From Sequoia sempervirens (taxonomy: Eukaryota > Streptophyta > Pinopsida > Cupressales > Cupressaceae): DNA of 64,000 nucleotides. The stretch covers positions 248,001 to 312,000 of the forward strand of contig VDFB02262690.1 in assembly GCA_007258455.2 (NCBI GenBank). Reading direction: 5' to 3'. A program made the translations under genes and the position numbers. Position 1 is the first letter of the stretch. Each line of letters starts with the position of its first letter. The notes below the pieces were generated by a model. The model was not told where the DNA came from and did no database searches. It saw only the letters and a list, made by a program, of their open reading frames with translations. Shown piece by piece: positions 45,499 through 56,033 of the stretch.

Positions 45499-46467
45499 CC
45501 TAAGATTAATAATTTTTATATGATTGGTAATGTGGGAAAAACCCCTTACTCAAGATAATCTATTCAAACAAAAGAGATTTTCAAATGTTATGAAATAAAT
45601 GCATAATACCCAAAATGTTAAATATATTTCCTACATAACCCTATGAAAGAAAATCATCCATGCAATCTTACTAAATAACCATAATGTAATGATGAAATAT
45701 ACAACCCACAAGATAACACAAGATATACCATATAAAAAACCCAACCTCCAAAAGCATCCATACTCATTTCATTATTCAATAATAAAATAATGTATTCACT
45801 TATAGAGTTACAATGAATACTTCTAAAACATCAAGTCTCTCTTATGTATCTTCCATGTGTCCAAGCATGAATCCACACATTTCATGACATGCTTCACTTA
45901 TGCACTCCTCAGAAGAAGACTCGATACTATGAAAATCCACTCACCTAATCAACCTTAACCATTAAAATGTGTTCTTATATAGACTCAAGCCCACAAAAAT
46001 ACAACCAAGTGGTAAGAAAAAACCATGTTCCTTAAAACAATGAGAACACAAAACCATTAACCCCATATTTAATATTGGGTACAAAGTTTTAAATTATTAA
46101 ATATCTTTCCCCAAATATTAAATAATTATCCTATGTCTCTCACACATAAAATACTCAACCCAATATTACACTACAACCTTGCAAGTTGCCCCAAATAATT
46201 ACCTAGTGTGGCTAACCACATCTCCTAGATGTACCACAACTAAATAATTATTTAATTACATTATAATAAATAAATTTATACAATGGTGTAGAACACCAAA
46301 TCTTGACATTCTCTCAATTGTTGTATACATTACATAAGGGTCAATCAATTAAATATACCATAAGAGCTATATATGAAACCCAATGAATCTCTAGCATGCT
46401 CTCATGCTCCATAAATATACTTACAATAAAAAAAAGGTGACCACCATCTCAAGTAAGAATTCCTATT
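45499..46467 (-). repeat. LTR-like fragment, minus orientation
   Basis: Read on the minus strand it has the order of a copia LTR: TATATAAGAACAC (near 45975), a transcript-end region, and the GGGTTTTTCCCAC motif at about 45530. It has no partner in the window, so it is a solo or truncated LTR at best. Confidence 0.4.
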
Positions 46468-47095
46468 TGTTGGCATTGGTTGTCATTGATGTCAACACTT
46501 GAGGAGATTGTTGTGATGTCAACACTTGGTGTGTTTGTTGGCATCAAGATTGTTGCATATGTTTGTGAGATTGTTGTTTTGAATTTATTGTCATTGTTGA
46601 GAACATTCAGTTTGGGTTATCATTGATCTATGGTGGTGTTGCTAAAATTCATGATTGAATGCCAAGTAAAGTTGTATAGTGCATTATTACTATCAACAAA
46701 GTTGATTTCATAATCATATATTAAGTTGAGGATTAGAAGTGTTGTTGAAGGTGGAGAGATGTTGTTGATGGTATATAATATGTTTTATTCTCTCTCTTTT
46801 TTTTCTTGGTGAGGCATGTGTTGTTAAAAGTAAGTTCTAGCCTTCGCAAGTTGGTAGAAAGTTTTTGTTTCAGAAAGTTATTGTGAAGACTATTCGGGAG
46901 AATTCTCTGCATTCCTTTGTTGTTGAAGATGTGTTCTTGTGGTTTGGGATTTAGAGTTTGTGTTTTGTGGATGTTGCACTCTTATATTTTCAAGTCACCT
47001 ATGTTGTTGAAGAGGGTTTTGTTAATTATAGAAGGTTGGAAATTTTGTTGGTTGTTTGGACTAGTCTAGAAAATGCTCTGCATTTCTCCACATTA
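46468..47095 (+). repeat. LTR-like fragment, plus orientation
   Basis: Begins TGTTGGCATTGGTTGTCATTG, a typical plant LTR start, with several degenerate GTTGTTG-rich repeats. No partner or target duplication found. The right end is a guess based on the change of composition. Confidence 0.35.
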
Positions 47096-47523
47096 ATGTT
47101 TATAGTGACGTAAAATGTACTCCTTTACATTTTCTCACTATGTTTGGGTCCCTTAATTAATTGGACTTAATTAAGCCTCTAATTGACCCAATTATGCATT
47201 TAGAATCCTAATTAATCTCATTTTTCGAAAGGGGAACTTGGATTAAATAGTTGCAAACATTAATTTACACATCTTAGAAAATGTGTCCTAGGTTTAGGGC
47301 CTAGGACCCATTTTCCCAAGGGCGAATGGGTCCTCCTTAGACTTAGGATCCCAATTTTAAATATGTTTTTGGTAGTATTTTAATGATCCCAATTCAAATT
47401 ACAATTGTCGGATTTTGAATTTTAATTGTTGAGAAATTAGAAAATCATCTATAAATACATAGTTATTTTATCAATTCAAAACATCTAGCAAGAGGACAAA
47501 TTTCACAATAGAAAAGAGTCAAT
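47096..47523 (+). promoter_or_regulatory. Leader/promoter region before the DUF4283 gene
   Basis: AT-rich, with TATAAATA at 47451-47458 (context CATCTATAAATACAT) about 70 bases before the first ATG at 47524. It also contains CTAGGTTTAGGGCCTAGGACCC at about 47290-47311. This could be the 5' region of a LINE or a host-type promoter. Confidence 0.35.
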
Positions 47524-48672
47524 ATGAAGGTAAACTATGATTACAAAAACAACCTAATGATAGCTTGAATATTCCATCATCCTCTAGTGTTTATGAAAAG
47601 GTATGGCACATGGAAAATAATCAATTTTTTTTTCAAAATAATGCTCCAACATAGAGAGGCGTTCACTTCAATCCAAATGGGAAAAAAGTACATTCTCAAA
47701 TTGAGCCAATACAAGAACAAAAGCAAGAGGTACATGAAATAAACAATGCTTAGGGAAAGGGGATGGGTCAAAATAATGGTGGATATGAGGGTCACAATGA
47801 TTGGAAAGAAGGGAGTTCCTTGTAGGCTTGCATGCAAAAGCAAAATGAGCATAGGCAACAAAATTTTTAGGTGCATAATAATCACAAGCCACAAGCTATT
47901 TCAAATATTTGGGATGATTGCATGCATAATAACCAACAAACAAAGGTTACAAAAAAGCAAGCTTCCCATGATCATAACAATCATAAGGTAGAGGAGGCTC
48001 CAAAGAAGTAGGAAGGGAAGAAAAAGGGATCTAAAAAGAAAAAGAAATACAAAAATGAGCAACATAAGAAAAGAAGAAATATTTAATGGATGCGCAAGGA
48101 GACTCAAAAAGATGAGCCTGCAAAGAAAAATGAGCCTAAAGATATTTCTATTGATAACCAATAAAGGGATAGTAAGCAAAAGAAAGAACATCAAAAGGGG
48201 ATTGCCAAGATCACATTTCCAGAACATCTTCTTCAACCACAAGTTCAAGATCTTTGTCAGAAAGCCTTAATCTATAAGTTTTGGAAACTTACACTTGATA
48301 TAAAGTTATTAAGGGATTTGTGTTTTGAAGAATGAGAAGGGGTTAAGAAAGCTTTTTATCTAGATCAATAAAAGGGGATTTTTTTAGTAATTTTTGGAGA
48401 AAAGTCTCAAAGAGATTAAATTTATAAAGTTAAATCTTGGGTTTATGAAGGATTTGGGTTCATGCATCCATGGTGTCCAAATTTTAATCCACGAGAGTTT
48501 TCCATTAGATTTGTTCCCTTTTGGATTCAATTACATGCATAACCTCTTGAATACATAGAGATAAATTTAATAGAAATAATGACAAATCATGTAGGCATTT
48601 TTCTTAAAAATGATTATATTTTTTTCAAGAATCTAGAACAAAGCCAGTTCGGGTTTGTATTTTGGTTAAAAC
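47524..48672 (+). pseudogene. DUF4283 gene, 5' half (split by element E)
   Basis: An Asn/Gln/Lys-rich N-terminal part (HNNHK, KKGSKKKKKYKNEQ) is followed at about 48260-48670 by a DUF4283-like domain: KFWKLTLDIKLLRDLCFEE, KGIFLVIFGEKSQRD, KSWVYEGFGFMHPWCPNFNP, FVPFWIQLHA-PLEYIEI. This domain plus a zinc knuckle forms ORF1 of many plant L1-type LINEs and related nucleic-acid-binding proteins. Stops at several Trp/Gln codons. The reading is cut at 48672 and its zinc knuckle is found at 60155, on the far side of element E. Confidence 0.7.
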
Positions 48673-49902
48673 TGTAGACACCTAAATTTGGACAATTAAT
48701 TTATCCAAATTTATCCCTTTTCGTCTAAACATCCTTTTATTTGCATTAATTAAGTAATATTACTATTATTTAATTAATACCCTTAATTCTACCAAATCCC
48801 TAAGGTATTTAATTAATAAATAAATACCTTATCTGTTCAATCCCCCTTTGATCAAATGAATTACATGTCACATCACTTTTTTTTAATCTTAATCAACCCT
48901 CTAATCTCATCATTAAGGATGTGCACATGCCTAATCCTCGATTAGGATGTGTCACATCCTCCAACTCTTGCAAGTTGGCATCTAATCCTCATTACTCTCT
49001 AATTATCTTCTAATTATTGATTAGTTAAGCCTAATTAGTACCTTGGTCAACTCTCCCCATCCCCCAAGGAATTTTTAATTCCTTTTTATTCATCGAAGGC
49101 TCCTCTCTTCCCCATGTGAATTTTTAATTCACTTTTATTCCTCCTAGAATCCCCTTTTCCCATGCATCTTCTAGAATATTTGACTTGTCAAATCAAGTCA
49201 CATGTGGACAAGTGCTTCCTTTTTTGGAATCTTGTCTTGTCCATGGGATTCTTCCAATCATTGTGAATTTTAAATTCACATTTATTCACCCAAGATTTTT
49301 CTCATCTCCCAATGTACTTCTAAGGTACATGTCTTTCTTACACATCATGTACCTTCCTGCTACCTCATTTACACATCATCTTATCCTTGGCCATATCACA
49401 TTCCACATGTCAAGATGTGAGGGCTTGTGAGTCCTCAACTCGACTCACCATAGCCCTACATCTTGACCTTGGTGGCTTAATCTCAACCATTGAATTCTCT
49501 AAAGAATTCAAATTTCTCTATAAATACCCCCTCTTCTAAGGCATTTAGAACACTTAGTCATTTTTGCACCCTTTTGCTATCAAATTGTCTACTCAATTTG
49601 CAAGCATTGTCTTAGCCATTTTCCAAGCCACTTAACCATTTGCATTTGCATCCCATCATATTGTCAATCTTGCATTTAGTCATTTCCATAGCCATCTAAA
49701 GAGCATACAAGTTTACATTCACAAGGGCCAACCAAGGAATTCTAGCAGCAAAAAAAGGTATATCAATTTACAATCTTCATTTTATCTTATTTCTTTGTAT
49801 TATCAATTCTTTAGGCTAATCTTGAGGTGTCCCTTTGTGTTTTTCTCTCATTGCATAACAATTGTTTTTGCATATCTAGGATAGATAAAATATTTAGGAT
49901 CA
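48673..49902 (+). repeat. 5' LTR of element E
   Basis: 1230 bp. TATAAATA at 49519-49526 (context TTTCTCTATAAATACCCCC) is the likely promoter. It lacks a segment of about 31 bp (TAAATAAATATGACATTTATT...) that the right LTR has near 58998. Confidence 0.92.
49519..49526 (+). promoter_or_regulatory. TATA box of the element E LTR
   Basis: TATAAATA followed by CCCCC; repeated exactly at 59676-59683 in the 3' LTR. Confidence 0.65.
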
Positions 49903-49908
49903 CATTTC

Positions 49909-49927
49909 TGGCATGCCTGGTGGGACC
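49909..49927 (+). other. Primer binding site of element E
   Basis: TGGCATGCCTGGTGGGACC, 6 bases after the LTR end; two transitions away from the primer site of element B. Confidence 0.65.
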
Positions 49928-49989
49928 CACAAATAGGTCCCTTTATTTTATGCTTGTTGTTGTTAAGTTGGTTGCAGGAATAGGTCACC

Positions 49990-50945
49990 GAGGGGTGAAT
50001 ACGCCCTCCTGGTTACTGCAAAGGGGTGAATATGCCCTCTTGGTTACTACAGAAGGGCGAATACGCCCTCCTGGTTACTGCAGAAATGTGAATACACCCT
50101 CCTGGTTACTGTAGAGGGGTGAATATGCCCTCTTGGTTACTACAGAAGGGCGAATACACCCTCCTAGTTACTGCAGAAGTGTGAATACGCCCTCTTGATT
50201 GCTGTAGAGGGGCAGATACGCCCTAACCCATATTTTGTTTCTAACTAGTTTGTTACAGATGGGTGGATACACCCTAATCTATATTCTGTTTCTAACTAGT
50301 TTACTGCACAGGGGTGGATATGCCCTAATCTATATTTTTTTTCTAATTAGTTTGCTACAGAGGGGCGGATACACCCTAATCTATATTTTGTTTCTAACAA
50401 GTTTGTTGCAGAGGGGCGGATATGCCCTAGCCTATATTATGTTTCTAACAAGTTTGTTGTAGAGGGGCAGATACGCCCTAACCTATATTTTGTTCCTAAC
50501 AAGTTTACTATAGAGGGGTGGATACTCCCTAACCTATATTCAGTTCCTAACAAGTTTACTGCAGGGGGTGACTACGCCCTAGATTGAACTCTATTTCTAA
50601 CATTTTATTGCAGAAGGGCGACTACGCCCCAGTTTGAATATTGTTTCTGACATTTTACTACAGAAGGGTGACTACACCCCAGTTTGAATATTAATTCTAA
50701 CATTTTACTGTAGAAGGGTGACTACACCCCAGTTTGAATATTGTTTCTGACATTTTACTACAGAAGGGCAACTATGCCCTAGTTTGAATACTATTTCTAA
50801 CATTTGACTGCAAAGGGGCGGACATGCCCTTATCTTAACTTTGTTCTCTCACAGGTTGTCGCAGAGGGGCAAATTTTCCCTCCTGTTTACTATAGTGGGG
50901 CGTATTTTCCCTCCTATTTACTGTAGTGGGGTGGATATGCCCCAA
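49990..50945. repeat. Compound tandem array of GGGCG/CGCCC hairpins in the element E leader
   Basis: Three successive arrays share one core, R-GGG-Y-G-(4 nt)-Y-R-CCC-Y. About 49990-50223 has 31-bp units (GGTTACTGCAGAGGGG...). About 50224-50570 has 51-bp units (AATCTATATTTTGTTTCTAA...). About 50580-50820 has 50-bp units (AGTTTGAATATTGTTTCTGA...). Looser copies run to 50945. I count 23 cores by eye. In most, five or six bases on each side of an AATA, GATA or ACTA loop can pair. Confidence 0.9.
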
Positions 50946-51780
50946 AACAACACATTTTGAGAGGTAAAACAACCGTTTTAGCTTCGTTTTTGCTCTATTT
51001 TTTTGTCATTTTTAGATTCTAACCTCGTAACATTGTTTGTTGCAAGGATATTTGTGTTTTTGCTAACATTTTGCAACATATTCTTGTGTAATTGATGAAG
51101 AACAGAGGATAAAACAACCACCATTTGCTTGCAGGGCCATCTGTTTGTTCAGATTTTAAAAGTTGTCTTTGTTGTTTTCGTTAATCTAAGAACATAGTTT
51201 AATTAGGGGAAGTAATACTTATTGCTTGTACTATTTTTGTGTCACCCAAGGGGGCATTAGTTTGTTTTCACTTTCCCCTTACACTTCATGTGAGCTTGGG
51301 GAGTAGTTGGAAACGATTAGTGCCTTCTTTTTAGAGGGACCTGCTTGGGGATTTCATCACCCCAAGGGACGATCCCAACTACGCAAACCGACGAGGTATA
51401 GAAAGGGGGGAGAGCCAAAGTTGTACCCCAATCCAGTCATGCCGTGTCTGGCGGAGCATCAAAGCTAGGGTGATACCTAGATAGATGTGAAGAGTTGGTC
51501 TGAGCCCTTCAGTATCTCGCTGGGGTTCCTGACTCATGCTTGTGACGGGCTGGTGTTTGCAATCTAGGCCTCACATACCGAGAGTATATTGAGGACTCCC
51601 TAGAAGCTTTGTGCATCCTAGATTAAGACCTTTATTGGCCATACCCTTAACACTAGTCATAGGATGGTGCTTGGTTAAAGTGTCTTCTTGTGAAAAACCA
51701 ATGAATTTTTGATAATTTAGCCTCATTGTTATCATTCCAAGTCCTTGCCATAGTCATTCCCATCCAAACCAAGTCCCTAT
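50946..51780 (+). other. Leader region of element E
   Basis: No frame. 51240-51640 is GC-richer and shows no repeat structure (CCCCAATCCAGTCATGCCG, GACGGGCTGGTGTTTGC), unlike its neighbours. It could be a conserved RNA leader or a captured sequence. Confidence 0.4.
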
Positions 51781-52470
51781 TTTCCATAGAAGGGTGAGTA
51801 CATCCTCTAGCTTACTGTAGTGGGGTGAATTTTCCTTGTAGTTTATTGCAGAGGAGCGAATACGCCCCCCCAAATAGTGAATTTCACCCTGTTTAACCAT
51901 TCTAAGCCTCCGTTCAACCGTTTAAATCATTCAAAACCTCCGTTTGACCATTCCAAACATTCGTTTAATCATTTTGAGCCTCCATTTGACCATTCCAAAC
52001 ATCTATTTGACCAAGTAGTCTTTCATCCCTTTCGATCCTCTATTTACTCATTTCGTGTAATCTTTCATCCATTCCAAGCATCCATCTCCTCATCCTGAGA
52101 GTTTTTCATCCTTTCTAATCAATCGTTTACTTGTTTCAAGCTTTTGTTTCTATGACCTAAGAGTCATTCATCCACTCCAAGCAATCGTTTACTAGTTCTG
52201 AGTGCTTGTTCATCCACTCCTATCATTTGTTTTCCCAATCCGATCATCTATTATCTAACACCCTGTTCCAATCACTCGTCCCTTCATTATAACAACTTGT
52301 TTACCCACTTGGAGAGTCCAAAAGAAGTGGGGTGGACTTGCCCTGCAGTGGGGTGAATTTTCCCTATAGTGGGGTGAATTTTCCCTATAGAAGGGAAAAT
52401 TTGCCCCTCTGTGAGGGCAGATTCGCCCCGGAAGGGCAAATTTGCCCCTCTGTAGCAAAAAGTTGGCAAA
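51781..52470. repeat. Second cluster of hairpin cores and pyrimidine-rich repeats
   Basis: Three cores at about 51788-51870 and about six at 52328-52450 (GTGGGGTGAATTTTCCCT twice, GGGGCAAATTTGCCCTTC in inverse sense). Between them are repeats of TTTGACCATTCCAAACATC and CATCCACTCCAAGCAATCG type. Confidence 0.75.
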
Positions 52471-53190
52471 CAGAGAAAAAAATAGATCCAGCTTCCAGAT
52501 CCGATCGACGAAACTCCCATCATATCCTTCAATCCAATCCTAATATGAGCTTTAATCCCAATATGAGCTTTGGTCCATCCAAATTCTATCGAGCTCATTC
52601 TTTCATCATCTGAATTGTATCAATACATCATCCTCAAGCATCTCTAGGCTACACATCCCTTATCGTTTTCTCAATCCAAATCTTCAGAACTTTGTTTGAA
52701 GCTACTATCCAAATTGACCTAGTTGTCTAAATCTGATCATCATCATCAACATATGCTTAGGATTGTCATCCATCCTAAGTCAATCATCATTGGTCCAATC
52801 AATCCGCTTGCAACCTCAAGGTGGATTCGATGCCATAATCATCCATTCATCCTTTAATCCAATCAATCAATATCCCAAGTCACCTAGGGTAATCTCTGAA
52901 CTTGGTTTAGAATCCCTTCCATCATCCTATCAATTGTCTCATCGATCGATTTTATCCAATCTAATCCAATCACATCCCTATCCAATCACCTCTGACCCAA
53001 TCAATCTACTTCCATCTCAAGGTAGATTTGGTGTCGTAATCATCCTTTGATAATCAACTCCAATCATCAGAATCAATCCCATCACATCATCTAATCATCC
53101 TAATCTTGAGTTTTAATCCAATCCCAATTTGAGCTTTAGTCTATTTCCATTCAAAATATTTGATCCATCCTATTTATCCTTTCATCATCA
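52471..53190. other. Pyrimidine-rich stretch of element E
   Basis: Low-complexity CATC/AATC-rich sequence. A pair of related segments, CCTCAAGGTGGATTCG (near 52815) and TCTCAAGGTAGATTTG (near 53013), each followed by G-TGYC-TAATCATCC, shows an old internal duplication. No coding assigned. Confidence 0.45.
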
Positions 53191-56033
53191 TGAATCCTTA
53201 TCCTCCATCAATAGTAATCAAGGGAAACCCTAATTATGTCGACGACGATAACAAAAGTCTTGTTGATCACCCCTTGACATAGATCCCCTTGACACTATCA
53301 TCATTAGTAAGTTTTCTCCATCCACTTCTCGCAATCCAATCACCCCTTCAAGCCATCCTATTATGTCTTCATCCATGCCTAATCACATTCCTTATGCTAC
53401 CTTTGACAAAGGATATCCATTATCTTCCTCACCTACATCCCCATCATATCCTTTACTTGCATCATCTGCTTATCCAACATCCATGTATTCCTATCCTAAT
53501 CCACCATCACAATGCCCCTATCTTAATCCCCCATCCACATCCTCCTATCTCAATCCTTCATCCGCATATGCTCCCTACCCTAATCCTCCATACCCCTCTA
53601 CCTATCCTAATCCCCCTTATCAGTCTTCCCATCCTAATCCTACATCCACACCTTTTTATCTTAATCCTACACCCCCATCAACCTATCCTAATCCAACATA
53701 CATTTCTTCTCATCCTAATCCACCATCCCAATGCCTTTACTACAATCCATTAGCCATATCCTCTTGTCCTAATCCATAGTCCATGTCCCCCAATCCTAAT
53801 TCACCACTCCAATATCCCTACGTTAACCCCCATCTAATCCTAATCCTCCATCTATTCCTAGTCCTACATCCAATCCCATTCCTCCATCTAACCCTAGTCC
53901 ACCAATCCATAATCCTAGTCCTCCACCAATCCCTAATCCTCCATCTATTCCTATCACACCATCTCAACCTAGACTATGCAAGTTTCTCACTCTGGAAGTT
54001 CTCTGAGGATTTATATCAAAGAAGACATCCCCCACTCCACACATTGCAGTCATGGAACCATGCTATCTCGATCCATCGTCTATGGTCACTAGTGATGAGA
54101 CCCTTCTCCATCCCACACCTATCATTGATACTACCACCCCTAACACCACTCAAACCATCAAAACCATCACATCCTTTGAATCCATTGAGCCCCCGTCTCC
54201 TACTCTGAGATCTATCAAGCCCATCAAAGATAACCAAATTTGTTTCACTCCTTGTACACCTAGATCCTCCAAACCCATTGCAAATCCGCAAATACAATCC
54301 ACTCTTCCCATTCCTAGTGACGACACACAAGTCCCATCCATTCCTTCCATTCCTAGTATCATCGATATCCCTTCCCTTGAACTTCATGAATCCTCCATCC
54401 TTCCATCTCCCCCACTTGAAGAGTCCCTTCAAGACTCCATTATCATACCACCCACACAAGATGAGTCATTCCAAGAGCCCAATCCAAAGCATGCTAGCAT
54501 ATCCCCTTTTTCACATCAAGATCCTATTGACCCATCTAGCCCATCTCAAGATCATAATCTCCCATCTGTTTCATCCCATGATTCCCTTCTCTCTCATGAG
54601 CCCTTATCTCCATCTCCATCGCACGAGCCCTTATCACCCACTACCACAAATCTAGATCCTATCATGTCACCTAATCCCTCTCTTGATCCCTTACCACTCC
54701 CTTGTCACGATCAAGATGCTGCTATCCCCTCATCTCCATCTCATGATCCTCCATCGTTGCCTAAACCTACTATCCCCACACCGCTTGTATATCCCCTTGG
54801 TACTCTCACATTCTTCCATGGTGGTATCCTTGCAGAAGAAGAACAAAACATATACACCACCCATCCTCCTCTGCCTAATAATGGACTCACATCATTCTTC
54901 CTGAATAAGAAAAATCTTGTCATGGATCAAATGCTCAAGAACATGAATTACTAAGGAAAAGGTTTAGGCCTTCATGAGCAAGGTATTTTAGAGCTCATCC
55001 AAGTCCAAGAGCATGAATACACATGTGGTCTTGGTTGTATCTCTCAAAAATCACAAGCTAAAAATGTTGGTACAACCTCTATACATCCTCAACGAGCCTC
55101 TTCCAAAAAAAAATATAGGCTCTTCCCATCGCTCCACCAAATTATTTGCTGCCATCCCCCCTCCTTCATCATATCAACTCAAAAAAACCGTCCATATTTC
55201 TCCTTCATCTGCTCCATCCATTTTGGGTCCTTACATCCCTCCATCCACCATCTCCCATCCTCCATCTACTCTGTCCATGTTTCCTCTAGGTCCTACGTCT
55301 ATTTTGGGCCAGTATATCCTAAAATCACTCCTCCATCTCATCCTATTGATTCTTTCATCTATCCCTCACCTATTCATGTCATCCATCATAAACATCCCAC
55401 TCGCATGTCCCCTAATCAGGATCAACAAAGGCACATACCCGCACATCCTCCATCTACACATAATTGCCATAATCCTACCTCCATCGCTCCACATCATCCA
55501 TCCCCTTGCACCCATCTCATTGCTATTAAAAGCACTTTGGATGTTAAAGTAAAAATACATAAATCCAAAAATCGCATGAATCTAAAGCTCCTCATGTCCC
55601 CTTAAAAATACATGTTGGAGAAAAGAAAAATCAAATCCAAAATCAAAATCATACCCATTGGCCACAAGGGCCCACCAAAGCAAAAATCAAAACCATGTGG
55701 ATCCCAAAGACAAAAGATGCAATACCTTCAAATAAAAAATTTGTAACATCCAAAGTTGATAATCCAAAAGCTAATCATACACCCCTTTCATCTCCTAAAT
55801 CTGTTTTGGGTCCTTATGTCCCAAAATTCATCATCCCAGCTCCTCCATTATCCCCACATTCTCCATCCATTAATACTCCTATCCATCCATCACCGTATGT
55901 GCCAATGTTGGTCCTGAACTCACCAACCCATCACACACCTGCCCCATCATTATATCCATACCCTTATCAGCATCCCATCCATTATCCCACATATCTTCCC
56001 CATCATATCCCTCTCATTCATCCTCTTGCATAA
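53191..56033 (+). pseudogene. Element E: long Pro/Ser-rich frame with a G-patch-like motif
   Basis: Traceable from ATG 53191 (MNPYPPSIVIKGNPNYVDDD) through several frame changes. The first is next to a short CCCCTTGACA duplication at 53271-53290. Parts: a YPNPPS-type repeat block (53480-53780); a TAA/TGA-interrupted PPS/IPNP block; a 300-codon open frame at 54052-54954 rich in Pro and Ser with repeated SHDP/SHEPLSP; then at about 54924-54985 MLKNMNY-stop-GKGLGLHEQGI, matching the G-patch pattern. Finally come segments with the motif S-[IV]-L-G-P-Y-[IV]-P (about 55225, 55300 and 55790) and a TKAKIKTMWIPKTKD segment. Function unknown. The G-patch suggests an RNA-binding, Gag- or Pol-derived role. 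Confidence 0.55.

Noticed and set aside
47577..48248. Long hydrophobic minus-strand frames (rich in Leu/Ile/Phe)
   Set aside because: They mirror the Lys/Asn-rich N-terminal part of the DUF4283 gene on the plus strand.
49990..50230. Regular 31-bp repeats resembling a CRISPR array
   Set aside because: There are no unique spacers; the whole unit repeats with drift, and the setting is a plant retroelement leader.
53289..53753. 154-codon Leu/His/Ile/Pro frame overlapping the YPNPPS frame
   Set aside because: Shifted reading of the same pyrimidine-rich repeat; the YPNPPS frame links better with the downstream parts.
54016..54459. 147-codon minus-strand frame opposite the Pro/Ser-rich frame of element E
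   Set aside because: Gly/Arg/Asp-rich complement of a CATC/TCC-rich plus frame; explained by composition.
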